DNA of 64,000 bases from DASRJW01 sp964567755 (lineage in GTDB: Bacteria > Krumholzibacteriota > Krumholzibacteriia > G020349025). Both the position numbers and the translations under genes were made by a program. The notes below the pieces were generated by a model. That model saw nothing but the letters and a program-made list of their open reading frames with translations, did no database searches and was not told the origin of the DNA. The DNA lies in assembly GCA_964567755.1 (NCBI GenBank), contig CAZMNW010000025.1, forward strand, positions 124,001-188,000, in the 5' to 3' direction. This document shows, piece by piece, positions 34,561 to 42,966 of the stretch. Positions within the stretch are counted from its first letter, which is position 1. Each line of letters begins with the position of its first letter.

Positions 34561-35604
34561 CTACCTCGGCCGCGCGGCGCCGAAGCGTGCCCCCACGGAA
34601 GGGGGTGCCGATTGCATGCGTGACGCAGATCGCGGTGCGGATTGGGACCGCATCGATGGCTGGAAGCGCGACATCGTGGAACTGCGCGGCATGCTCAGAT
34701 CTCGGCCTCGCGACGTGCTGCCGGACCACGAGCGAGAGGTCCGCACCGGGGAGGCAGAACGCGCGGACGAACCCGGAGCCAAGGTACGCTGTGCTTCCCC
34801 GCTGGTCCGGCGGCGGAGGTCTTGGTGCAAACGCTTCGGCATCGGCTGCGAATCGCCGGATCTGTTCGCCGGCGCCACGGTCGCGTCCGCGGCGCGACGC
34901 GACCCGCGTCCTTCGCCGGTGGTCCGCAGCACGGTTGCACGCCGCACCATCTCGCGATCGCGATCGCCCGCGCGCCCACGAATCACGCGTGGCACAGTCG
35001 AATCACGCCGCAGCGCCGAGGCGCTCGCGGGTACGGCGACGTCCGACGCACGCCGCGACGGGAGATCCGCTGCCACGGTGTAACGCGGTGCCGGGCCTCG
35101 ACGGCCGGCATGCCACGATTCACGCCGCCAACGGTTGGAGTCGTAGTGCGCGTAGTACGTGCTCCCGCACCAGCCGTAGTAGCCGAAGGAACTCACGCCA
35201 TAGTGGAACGGATAGTAGTAGGAAGCGTACAGACGCGGAAACGGATCGCAATAACCACCCCAGGCGTAGGGGAAGGAGTACCACGGCGAATAGTATCCGG
35301 TGCTGTAATAGACGGGCTGCGCGTCAGTCGAGATTGACTCCGCTGCGTTCGCCGTGTGGACGAGTGCCTCCAAGACCGCATCGCTCACACCCAGCGCGCG
35401 CAGTTCGACGATGTCATCGGCCGTGAGCTCGAAGATGAATGCCCAGGCTTCGATCTGCTCGAAAACGACGGAGTCGGGCACCTCGGCTTGTGTGAGCCGT
35501 AGCACCTCGTCCAACAATTCTGCCTGCAGCTTTTCGTCGTGCGCCCACGCGGTCGAACTCGTGAGCAGACAAAGTGTCGCGAGGAAAACCGCCAACTTGC
35601 GCAT
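34561..35604 (-). CDS. Secreted Tyr-rich/Arg-Ser-rich protein
   Basis: A 347-residue exported protein: signal peptide MRKLAVFLATLCLLTSSTAWA, then a helical 75-residue segment (LDEVLRLTQAEVPDSVVFEQI and a SHOCT-like DDIVELRALGVSDAVLEALV), a Tyr/Gly/Trp-rich stretch (about 110-165: YYSTGYYSPWYSFPY, ASYYYPFHYG, STYYAHYD), and a basic, Arg/Ser-rich disordered C-terminal half. I know of no function. The helical part resembles small ubiquitin-associated-like repeats found before Tyr/Gly-rich regions in many secreted proteins. ATG 35604 follows GGGGGTG. It is divergent from nothing nearby and ends 24 bp before a hairpin. Confidence 0.65.
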   Translation of the reverse strand: MRKLAVFLATLCLLTSSTAWAHDEKLQAELLDEVLRLTQAEVPDSVVFEQIEAWAFIFELTADDIVELRALGVSDAVLEALVHTANAAESISTDAQPVYYSTGYYSPWYSFPYAWGGYCDPFPRLYASYYYPFHYGVSSFGYYGWCGSTYYAHYDSNRWRRESWHAGRRGPAPRYTVAADLPSRRASDVAVPASASALRRDSTVPRVIRGRAGDRDREMVRRATVLRTTGEGRGSRRAADATVAPANRSGDSQPMPKRLHQDLRRRTSGEAQRTLAPGSSARSASPVRTSRSWSGSTSRGRDLSMPRSSTMSRFQPSMRSQSAPRSASRMQSAPPSVGARFGAARPR

Positions 35605-35755
35605 GGATGCACCCCCTGGCTCCGCGGCGGAGTGATGGGCTCCGCCATTCACTTTCCAAGCATACTCCCTCGAAGCGGGAAAGTCCCGGGCCGCTGGCCG
35701 GGCCGGGCGCCAAACTCCGTCGGTGGCGCTCCGAGGCGCGTCCGCGGTGCGCCTT

Positions 35756-36121
35756 TCAGTGTTTCGCCGGCGGCGTCCCGATGTCGTCCCAGCGATTGGC
35801 GTTCAGATCGTAGTGCCAAACCTGTCCCCCTTTGGTGACGAGGAACCCGAAGCTCTCCATGAACTGGATGTCTTGGACGGGCACCGGCAATGGCAGGATG
35901 TGCGTCTCGTGATCCTCGACCTGGAACGCGGCGTCGATCGTCAGCCACTGCTTGCGGTCGGGAAGGTACTGCCACAAGGTTCCATCCTCGCCGATGACGC
36001 CACCGACACCGTAGACTCCCACGATCCGCGGCAGCGCGGGTGGCTCGGCCCGGGTCTGAAACGCAAGAACCGCGCCGGCGAGAATGGCCGCCGCGTGCGT
36101 AATCGTGACGGAAACCCGCAT
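35756..36121 (-). CDS. Small secreted protein with two Kelch-like motifs
   Basis: A 121-residue exported protein with a signal peptide (MRVSVTITHAAAILAGAVLA, cleaved near QTRA). The mature part holds two short repeats of the form W-x-Y-x5-x-W: LWQYLPDRKQWLTID and VWHYDLNANRWDDIG, as in single Kelch/propeller blades. One or two blades cannot close a propeller, so it would have to oligomerise or bind a partner. AAAGGAG precedes ATG 36121. It is divergent from the zinc-peptidase gene at 36249, and upstream of the Tyr-rich secreted gene on the same strand (about 150 bp), possibly one unit. Confidence 0.65.
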   Translation of the reverse strand: MRVSVTITHAAAILAGAVLAFQTRAEPPALPRIVGVYGVGGVIGEDGTLWQYLPDRKQWLTIDAAFQVEDHETHILPLPVPVQDIQFMESFGFLVTKGGQVWHYDLNANRWDDIGTPPAKH

Positions 36122-36248
36122 CGCCAGTTCTCCTTTGCTCTGGGCACTGGGGCCACAGCGATGACATCGTGGTCGGGGCAGCGTTCAGTCTAGCATCGAC
36201 CTGCCCCGTACCGCGTGCGGACCACTGGGCGCACCATGGAGGGAAGGC

Positions 36249-38540
36249 GTGGCATCCTGGCTCCTCGCCGCCGCGGGTGGTTCTGTTGTCGCCGCGGCGC
36301 TCGCATTCGTGCCGCTGTTCGACCTGCTTGCGTTCGAGTTCTCCGTCAGCATGGGAGCAGTGCTCACCTATGTCGCGGGATGGCGCGCCTGCGCGCATGC
36401 CGCCCACGCACGCCAGGCGCAGCAGATGTCGGCCGGCTTCCCTGGCGCGATGCTGCTGCGCGCCGGGGTCGAGAACATCCTGCTCGCATTGCCGCCGCTC
36501 GGCATCATCAGTGCCAATTCGTTGCGTGTTCCGAATTGCAACTGGGGCGAAGGGCTGCTGTTCTATGCGCTCTTCGTCGGCCCTGGGATTTTCTATGGCA
36601 CGACGCTCGGCTACACGCTGGGACTTTTGGCGCGTGTGCGTCGCGCCCGATTGCTCTTCGTCGCTTGGAGTCTGGTCACATACGTCTATGCGTTGTGGAA
36701 CGTGATCGCCGATCCCCCGATCTTCGCCTTCAATGCCTTCGTCGGTTTCTTCCCGGGGCCGCTCTATGACCAAGCGGTGCCGCTGTCGGCTAGGCTGCTC
36801 CTGGCGCGCACCGCTGTCCTGCTCGAAGCCATCGGCTTCGCGCTCGCGGGTGTCGTGTTGTGGGACGGCAGTGGACTCCGCCTGCGCGCGGCGCGCCTGC
36901 CGTGGTCCGGCGCGCGCGCGGTCGCGGCCCCGGTGCTCCTCGCGGTTGGATTGGCCTTTGCCATCCTGATGAGCAACGCCGCGCGCCTCGGCCTCCGGCC
37001 CACGCGCGACAGCATTCGCCGCGCCCTCGGCGGTCATATCGCCACCACACACTGCGATGTCTTCTACGATGTGCAGGCCTATTCACGCCCCCGCGCCGAG
37101 GAGCTGGCACGCGAGCACGAGTTTCATTACACCGAGCTGCGTCATTTCTTCGGATTCGATGTTCCGGGTCGAATCGGCAGCTATGTCTACGCCACGGCGG
37201 AGAAGAAAAAACACCTCATGGGCGCCGCCGGCACGAGCTTCGAAGACGCGCTGAGCGACGAGTTCCACCTCAACGCCGCCAGCTGGCCGCACCCGGTGTT
37301 GCGGCACGAAATGGCGCACATCTTCGCCGCGCACTTCGACCGTTGGTGGCCGATCTGCCCGCAGATCGGCATCCACGAGGGCATCGCGGTGGCGGCCGAG
37401 TGGGGGGAGGAAAGCGGCAGATTGGGGCTCACGCCGGACGAAGCCTGCGCGGCCATGGACTCGCTCGGGCTTCTCCCCGACCTCGAAGACATCCTCGGCG
37501 CCTTCGGCTTCTGGACCCAGCCCGGCGCCCGCGCCTACACCGTGGCCGGGTCTTTCGTGCATTACTTGGTGACGACGCGTGGGATGGAAGATTTCCGCCG
37601 GCTGTGGTCGAGTCGCGACTTCGAGCGCACGTACAGTGCGAGCCTTACAACCCTGGTGCACGAATGGCGGCAAGCGCGGTTGGATCCCGTCCGTTTGTCC
37701 CCCCTGCAACTCCGACGTGCCGAGCGTCTCTATCGTCCGCCAGCGGTCTTCTCCATTCCCTGCGCTCACGAGCAAGCACGCCTGACAACCGCAATTCAGA
37801 TCGCACAGCAACGTCAGCAGTTCGCCGCGGCCGAGAGCCTGTACACCCTGCTCTTGGAGCTCGATCCCGGCGATCCGAGCCTGGTCCTGGGATTGTCCCG
37901 GATGCGTCTCCTCGCGGGCCGTCCCGAGGCAGCGCAGCGTGAGCTGATGCAGCTTCTCGACAATCCAACGCTCGCACCCGCCTGGCGCAGCCGTGCGCTG
38001 GACGAACGGGGTGACCAGCTCTGGCAGCTCGGGCGCGTGGCAGAAGCGGAAACTTGTTTCGCGGCGGCCGCCCGACAAGCCGCTTCCCGCGCCGAGCGCA
38101 GGGCCGCTTCCGTCGTCGTGCAGGTGCTGCGGACACCGGAGCTCGTCGAGGCTTTGCGGCCGGTCCTGAGCGAAACGGCACCAGAAACAGCAACGCTCGC
38201 GATGCTGGCTTGGGTGCGCGCGACCGCGCCCGATTCGCCGGTTCCGCGCTATCTCTTGGGACGCCGGCTGTACTACGCCGAGCGCTTCGATGAAGCCGTG
38301 GCAGAGCTCGAACCGCTCACGACACATCCGGAGCTCAATGTGGATGTCCGGTTGGCGGCCCTCGAGCTGGTTGCCCTCGCCGATTTGCGCGGTGGCCATC
38401 CCGAGCGCGTGGTCGCGCGGCTCCTCGGAGTGGCGGAGTTCGACCTGGATGCCGCCGAGCAGCTCTGGTTCTCCGGAATCACAAGTCGTGCTGCGTGGGC
38501 CGATTCGGTGGGACGATCGTCTGGACTCACGGCTCCGTGA
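36249..38540 (+). CDS. Membrane zinc peptidase with C-terminal TPR-like repeats
   Basis: A 763-residue protein in three parts. Residues 1-240 hold about six membrane helices. Residues 255-480 are a gluzincin-type (peptidase MA) domain: HEMAH with His353, Glu354 and His357, and IHEGIA with Glu377 as third ligand 20 residues on. Residues 530-763 are helical repeats resembling TPRs (AESLYTLLLELDPGDPSLVLGLSRM and similar). The peptidase should face the periplasm. The combination suggests membrane-bound processing with a recruiting tail; substrate unknown. GTG 36249 follows GGAGGG six bases upstream. Confidence 0.75.
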   Translation: MASWLLAAAGGSVVAAALAFVPLFDLLAFEFSVSMGAVLTYVAGWRACAHAAHARQAQQMSAGFPGAMLLRAGVENILLALPPLGIISANSLRVPNCNWGEGLLFYALFVGPGIFYGTTLGYTLGLLARVRRARLLFVAWSLVTYVYALWNVIADPPIFAFNAFVGFFPGPLYDQAVPLSARLLLARTAVLLEAIGFALAGVVLWDGSGLRLRAARLPWSGARAVAAPVLLAVGLAFAILMSNAARLGLRPTRDSIRRALGGHIATTHCDVFYDVQAYSRPRAEELAREHEFHYTELRHFFGFDVPGRIGSYVYATAEKKKHLMGAAGTSFEDALSDEFHLNAASWPHPVLRHEMAHIFAAHFDRWWPICPQIGIHEGIAVAAEWGEESGRLGLTPDEACAAMDSLGLLPDLEDILGAFGFWTQPGARAYTVAGSFVHYLVTTRGMEDFRRLWSSRDFERTYSASLTTLVHEWRQARLDPVRLSPLQLRRAERLYRPPAVFSIPCAHEQARLTTAIQIAQQRQQFAAAESLYTLLLELDPGDPSLVLGLSRMRLLAGRPEAAQRELMQLLDNPTLAPAWRSRALDERGDQLWQLGRVAEAETCFAAAARQAASRAERRAASVVVQVLRTPELVEALRPVLSETAPETATLAMLAWVRATAPDSPVPRYLLGRRLYYAERFDEAVAELEPLTTHPELNVDVRLAALELVALADLRGGHPERVVARLLGVAEFDLDAAEQLWFSGITSRAAWADSVGRSSGLTAP

Positions 38541-38637
38541 CTCGAAATGGCTCGAAAATGGTCATTTCCACGACGCTCGCCCTATGCCGATGTCCGTTTC
38601 CCGCAGGTTGTGTGGCACTTTCCGGCCCCGCAACGCG

Positions 38638-38643
38638 TACTAT
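38638..38643 (+). promoter_or_regulatory. Candidate -10 box of the small RNA
   Basis: TACTAT at 38638-38643 fits a sigma70 -10 element; transcription would begin near 38650, three bases before the first stem of the small RNA. No convincing -35 is at 16-18 bases upstream (gcactt), so a different sigma factor or an activator is possible. Confidence 0.4.
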
Positions 38644-38649
38644 GCTGAA

Positions 38650-38800
38650 GAAGTTTGGATCCCGGGTTGCGGGCGAGGCGACTTGTTCGGCCTCGAGTCT
38701 GCGGCCCGGGCCAAACCCACACTGCGAATGGATCGGGCGACACCTCCCCCCCTCTCCTGATCCGTGCGAACCCCCGAGTAGAGCGGGGGTTCGCTGCTTT
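38650..38800 (+). ncRNA. Candidate trans-acting small RNA with C-rich anti-SD loop
   Basis: About 150 bases with no gene form three successive stem-loops. SL1 (38653-38716): GTTTGG, a 2-base bulge and CCCGGG pair with CCCGGGCCAAAC, enclosing CGAGGC/GCCTCG around a 10-base loop. SL2 (38730-38763): GGATC/GATCC with a 24-base loop containing ACACCTCCCCCCCTCTCCT, which can pair with Shine-Dalgarno sequences (GGGGGAGG, GGAGG). SL3 is the terminator at 38766-38794. This layout, C-rich loop plus intrinsic terminator, is that of bacterial trans-acting sRNAs such as rhizobial 'cuckoo' RNAs and UCCC-motif RNAs. A -10 box sits just upstream. Expression and conservation are untested. Confidence 0.55.
38766..38794 (+). 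terminator. Strong intrinsic-type hairpin
   Basis: GCGAACCCCCG pairs perfectly with CGGGGGTTCGC (11 bp, loop AGTAGAG), followed by TGCTTTC. It ends the candidate small RNA and could also stop readthrough from the peptidase gene ending at 38540. The remaining 38801-38996 shows no gene. Confidence 0.75.
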
Positions 38801-38996
38801 CAGTAGGCGAAGCGGGCGCCGTTGTGCCTGTACGAGTAATTTACGCCGAGCGATCCGCGAGAGTGCAAAGTTTGCGTACGCCAATGGATCGCGACACCGC
38901 GGCGTGAGCGCAGGTGCAGCGACACACGCCACACCCACGCAGCGAGTCCGCGGCGTCGACCGTGACGCCAGCGACGCTCGAAAGGGGAATGCCGAT

Positions 38997-39602
38997 TTAC
39001 TCGGCGGCGGAAAATGTTTCGAGCGCGCCGCGAACCGCGCCCGAGCTCACGATGCGTGCACCCCGACGCAACATTTCTTCGACGGCGCGCGCCCCATCCC
39101 CGACATGCTTGTTGAACGGCCTGCAAGCGTCAGCCACGAGGTAGACGCCGAAACCTGCCTCCAGCGCATCGAGCGACGTGTACTTGACCCCGGTCTCCGT
39201 TGCCAACCCGCACACGAGCAACGATTCGATGCCGGCCTTCCGAAAGCGTTCCGCGAGATCCGTGCCGTCGAATGCCGACTGCGCGCTCTGCGTTCTCACT
39301 GTTCCCTTGGAAATGATCCAGGTGTCGGCAGGAATCACGAGGTCATCGGCGAACTCGGCTCCATGCGTGTCCTGGACACAATGTGGCGGCAGTTGCCCGC
39401 CGTGCCCGCGGAAACTCTTGTGGTCGGCAGGCAACCAGGCACGCGCGCAAACAACGAGCAAGCCGGGTGCATGAAACCCTTCCGCGAGTCGACTTGCGGT
39501 CGCGACGACTTCGTTGCTGCGCGGGACTGGCAATGCACCTTCGAGAAGAAAATCGCGTTGCACGTCCACCAACAAGAGCGCTGTCTGCTGCGAGAGTTCC
39601 AT
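38997..39602 (-). CDS. Nicotinamidase-like cysteine-hydrolase fold, active site lost
   Basis: A 201-residue isochorismatase-superfamily protein closest in pattern to PncA nicotinamidases: LLLVDVQRDFLLEGALPVP with the general-base Asp13, SKG with Lys99, and CGLATETGVKYTSLDALEAG. Three catalytic positions are changed. The nucleophile in ATDYCVKATALDA-type sequences is Gly138 (ETGVK). In the metal-binding DWHPADHxSF segment this protein has AWLPADHKSF, losing an Asp and a His. Lys99 and Asp13 remain. It is therefore probably not a nicotinamidase and may bind a ligand. ATG 39602; divergent from gmd at 39859. Confidence 0.8.
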   Translation of the reverse strand: MELSQQTALLLVDVQRDFLLEGALPVPRSNEVVATASRLAEGFHAPGLLVVCARAWLPADHKSFRGHGGQLPPHCVQDTHGAEFADDLVIPADTWIISKGTVRTQSAQSAFDGTDLAERFRKAGIESLLVCGLATETGVKYTSLDALEAGFGVYLVADACRPFNKHVGDGARAVEEMLRRGARIVSSGAVRGALETFSAAE

Positions 39603-39858
39603 CCGACCTCCAAATTCGTCTCGACCCCCACATCCCTACATTAATCCAGGGGCTCGCCGGAAGCCGCAAGAAAGGTTCCGTTTCTTTCGGTCTCTTTCCA
39701 GTCGGGGTGGATCGGCGCGGACCGCACCCACCCGGAGCCAGGCGGCCTCTCGGGTCGGTAACCGGCTAGTATGCTATCCTGACTGGAGATACGCTTCTCG
39801 ATCCGGTCCGCCCCCGGCTCCGGTCGGCGGCTTGCGGTTCCTGCCCTGGAGGCTATCC

Positions 39859-40818
39859 TTGAAGCGAGCCTTGATCACGGGTGTCACCGGCCAGGACGGC
39901 TCGTACCTCGCAGAGTTCCTCCTGGAGCGTGGCTACGAGGTGTATGGACTGGTCCGGCGCAGCAGCACCGTTCACTTCGAGCGCATCGAGCACATCCAGA
40001 ACCGGCTGCACCTCGTGCCGGGGGATCTCCTCGACCCGAACTCGCTGCTGGAGGCGATCCGAACCTCCCGGCCGCACGAGATCTACAATCTGGCGGCACA
40101 GTCTTTCGTTCAAACTTCGTGGAACCAGCCGGTGCTCACAGGCGAATTCACCGCGCTCGGCGTGACCCGGATGCTCGAGGCCATGCGCTTGCTGGCGCCA
40201 GAGGCCCGCTTCTACCAGGCGTCTTCGAGCGAAATGTTCGGCAACGCCACGGAAACACCGCAGAGCGAAGACACGCCGTTCCGGCCGCGCAGCCCGTACG
40301 GTGTCGCCAAGGTGTATGGGCACGACATCTCCGTCAACTACCGCGAGAGCTACAACCTCTATATCGCGTCCGGCATCTTGTTCAATCATGAATCGCCGCG
40401 GCGCGGGCTCGAGTTCGTCACCCGCAAGATCAGCGACGCCGCGGCGCGCATCAAGCTCGGCCTCCAGGACCGGCTCGCCCTCGGCAACCTCGACGCCAAG
40501 CGCGACTGGGGGTTTGCCGGTGATTACGTGCGCGCCATGTGGCAAATGCTGCAACTCGACCAACCCGATGATTTCGTCATCGCTTCGGGCACGACGCACT
40601 CCGTGCGCGAGTTCGCACACCTCGCGTTCGAGACCGTGGGTCTCGACTTTGAAGACCACGTCGACATCGATGCGCGTTTCGTGCGTCCGGCCGAGATCCA
40701 CGAGCTCGTCGGCGACTGTCGCAAGGCGCAGTCGGCGCTCGGCTGGCGTGCGGCGGTGCAACTCCCGGAGCTGGTGGAGATGATGGTGCGCGCCGATCTC
40801 GAGCGCCTGAGGCGCTGA
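39859..40818 (+). CDS. gmd: GDP-mannose 4,6-dehydratase
   Basis: A 319-residue extended short-chain dehydrogenase that converts GDP-mannose to GDP-4-keto-6-deoxymannose. It has the NADP-binding GVTGQDGSYLAEFLLERGYEV, LVRRSST, the active-site SSSEMFG (Ser123, Ser124, Glu125), YGVAK (Tyr147, Lys151), FNHESPRRG and DWGFAGDYVRAMW, all diagnostic of GMD. The start is TTG 39859 with GGAGG six bases before it, matching the family start MKRALITG. It is the first gene of gmd-rmd-glycosyltransferase, each joined by 1-bp gaps or overlaps. Confidence 0.95.
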   Translation: MKRALITGVTGQDGSYLAEFLLERGYEVYGLVRRSSTVHFERIEHIQNRLHLVPGDLLDPNSLLEAIRTSRPHEIYNLAAQSFVQTSWNQPVLTGEFTALGVTRMLEAMRLLAPEARFYQASSSEMFGNATETPQSEDTPFRPRSPYGVAKVYGHDISVNYRESYNLYIASGILFNHESPRRGLEFVTRKISDAAARIKLGLQDRLALGNLDAKRDWGFAGDYVRAMWQMLQLDQPDDFVIASGTTHSVREFAHLAFETVGLDFEDHVDIDARFVRPAEIHELVGDCRKAQSALGWRAAVQLPELVEMMVRADLERLRR

Positions 40819-40819
40819 A

Positions 40820-41764
40820 ATGGCCGGCATCCTCGTCACCGGGGCCGGCGGCTTCGTCGGTCCACACGTGCTCCGGCAGCTTCGCGCTCTGGGCCACGAA
40901 GTCTGGGCCACCGATCGCAGCAGCACCAACACCCCGAGTGCACTGGCATGCGACCTCACCGATACAGCCGCCGTGCACGTTTTGATCGATGCCGTCCGTC
41001 CCGACGCCATCGTGCATCTGGCCAGTGTCGCCTCCGTGGGCCGATCTTTCGCCGCGCCGCAGCTCACCTTGCAGAACAATCTGCTCGCCGCCTGCAACCT
41101 CTTCGAGGCGCTGCGCGACCAGCCGCGCACGCGCGTTCTCGTCGTCGGCTCGGCGGAACAGTATGGGCGCGTCGAGGCCGGTGAGTTGCCACTCCGGGAG
41201 GAACAGCCTTTTCGCCCCGCGAGCCCATATGCCGTGAGCAAGATCGCGCAGGAATACTTGGCGCTGCAGTATCGAACCTCCTACGGCCTCGATGTCGTCC
41301 TGGCGCGGAGCTTCAACCACAGTGGTCCCGGGCAGAGCGACGATTTCGTCTTGCCGGCGGTTGCCAAGCAGATCGCACTCGCCGAAGCCGGACGCGGACC
41401 GCTGGCCGTCCGCATCGGCAACCTCGCGGTGTCGCGCGACTATCTCGACGTGCGCGACGTGGCGCGTGCCTATGCCCTGCTGCTCGAACAGGGTGAAGCG
41501 GGCCAGGCATACAACATCGCGCGCGGTCAGGCGGAATCCCTGCAAGATCTGGTGGCGGCACTGCTCGCCAAGGCAAGAGTCGCGCTGACCTTGGAGCCGG
41601 ATCCCGATCGCATGCGCCCCTCGGATCTGCCGGTGCTGGTGGGCGACAGCACGCGACTGCGCGCACGCACGCGCTGGCAGCCGGAGATTCCGCTCACGAC
41701 GACGCTGTCCGACGTGCTCGACGATTGGCGACAACGCGTCCTGGGCGACGGAACGGCGTCGTGA
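40820..41764 (+). CDS. rmd: GDP-4-keto-6-deoxymannose reductase (GDP-rhamnose forming)
   Basis: A 314-residue short-chain dehydrogenase: LVTGAGGFVGPHVLRQL (NAD(P) loop), IVHLASVASVGRSFAAP, GSAEQYG, SPYAVSKIAQEYLALQY (Tyr-x3-Lys) and ARSFNHSGPGQSDDFVLPA. The last is typical of RMD reductases, which act on the gmd product to give GDP-D-rhamnose; fucose synthase (WcaG) would be an alternative but lacks this ending. It starts one base after the gmd stop and its end overlaps the glycosyltransferase start. Confidence 0.85.
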   Translation: MAGILVTGAGGFVGPHVLRQLRALGHEVWATDRSSTNTPSALACDLTDTAAVHVLIDAVRPDAIVHLASVASVGRSFAAPQLTLQNNLLAACNLFEALRDQPRTRVLVVGSAEQYGRVEAGELPLREEQPFRPASPYAVSKIAQEYLALQYRTSYGLDVVLARSFNHSGPGQSDDFVLPAVAKQIALAEAGRGPLAVRIGNLAVSRDYLDVRDVARAYALLLEQGEAGQAYNIARGQAESLQDLVAALLAKARVALTLEPDPDRMRPSDLPVLVGDSTRLRARTRWQPEIPLTTTLSDVLDDWRQRVLGDGTAS

Positions 41765-42840
41765 GCGTCATCACCATGATCCCCAGCCGCGATTCGGGCA
41801 ACGTTTACAATGCTCTGCTCTACCGCGCGCTCGAGGACATCGACTTGCACTACGTGCAGATCCCGTTCTCCTGGCTCTACGTGCTGCGACATCGCCCCCA
41901 AGCGCCCTTCCATTACTTGCATTTCCACTGGCCCGAGATTTTCTTCGTCATCCGGCCACGCGAGCCGCACAAGCTCTTCGGCATGAAAGGCTTCGCGCTC
42001 CTGCACGCTTTCTGGTTGCTGGCGAAATGGCGCGGTTATCGGCTGGTGTGGACGGTGCACGAGGTGGACGTGCACGACCTCCAGCGTCACACGCGCTTCC
42101 ATGCCGCATCGCGACGGCTGCTGTGGCGCCTCGCCGACATCGTCTTCACCCACACACCCGACGTGCGCGCGGAGGCCGAGCGCCGCTGGGGACGGCGCGC
42201 ACACCTGCATACCATCCCGATCGGGAGCTACGAAGGAGCCTACCCGGCGACGCTGTCGCGCGAGGAGGCGCGACAGCGGCTCGGCATCCCGCCGACTGCC
42301 TTCACCTTCGTCTTCTTCGGCAACATTCGTCCGTACAAAGGCATCGACACACTGCTCGCCGCCTTTCGCGCCCTGCAGCCAGCGCATCCCGCGACGCATT
42401 TGATCCTGGCCGGCCAGCCGTACTCGGCCGATTTCGCCGCCACCTTGCGCGACACCTGCCGCGAAGTCCCCAACATGCACCTCGCTCTCGAGTACGTCGC
42501 CGACGCCGACGTGCAAGTGTACCTGCGCGCCGCCGATTGCTTCGTCGCGCCCTACAAGTACATCGAGACCTGCTCCGCCATCTATCTGGCGCTCGCCTTC
42601 GAGCTGCCCGTCATCATCAAGTCCGAAGGCAACGTGATGGACTTCGAATCGCACGCCATCGGCATCCTCATGCGCGACACGAGCGAGACCGAATCCGCCA
42701 TGCGACGCATGCTGCAAATGCCTGCCCCCGAACTCGACCGACTGCGCGCCAACACGCGACTTGCCTCACAGCAGTTTTCCTGGGACACCTTGAAGCACCG
42801 CTACCAAGCCGCCTTCGCCGCCTTCGAGCACCACGAGTGA
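41761..42840 (+). CDS. GT4-family glycosyltransferase
   Basis: A 359-residue GT-B glycosyltransferase with GT4 features: YLHFHWPEIFF in the acceptor half, HTIPIGSYEGAYP at the domain junction, FVFFGNIRPYKGIDTLLAAF starting the nucleotide-binding half, and PYKYIETCSAIYLALAFELPVI where family members carry the sugar-nucleotide-binding ExxxxxxxE helix. GTG 41761 overlaps the rmd stop (GTGA), so translation is coupled. The context makes GDP-rhamnose a likely donor and a surface polysaccharide or glycolipid a likely product. No other polysaccharide genes are adjacent, so the acceptor is open. Confidence 0.85.
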   Translation: MSVITMIPSRDSGNVYNALLYRALEDIDLHYVQIPFSWLYVLRHRPQAPFHYLHFHWPEIFFVIRPREPHKLFGMKGFALLHAFWLLAKWRGYRLVWTVHEVDVHDLQRHTRFHAASRRLLWRLADIVFTHTPDVRAEAERRWGRRAHLHTIPIGSYEGAYPATLSREEARQRLGIPPTAFTFVFFGNIRPYKGIDTLLAAFRALQPAHPATHLILAGQPYSADFAATLRDTCREVPNMHLALEYVADADVQVYLRAADCFVAPYKYIETCSAIYLALAFELPVIIKSEGNVMDFESHAIGILMRDTSETESAMRRMLQMPAPELDRLRANTRLASQQFSWDTLKHRYQAAFAAFEHHE

Positions 42841-42966
42841 CCACGGGGATCCAGCCGGGCCGGCCTCGCACCCGTCGGCGACGCACACTTGCCCGAGCTT
42901 GGTCGCAGTCGGTACTGTGCTGCGTTCGCGCCAACGGGGAAGATGCCGAGCGCTGGAGGAATGGCG

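Noticed and set aside
38605..38635. Sigma54-type promoter (TGGCAC) before the small RNA
   Set aside because: The GG and GC elements are not ten bases apart (GC would fall 14 bases on).
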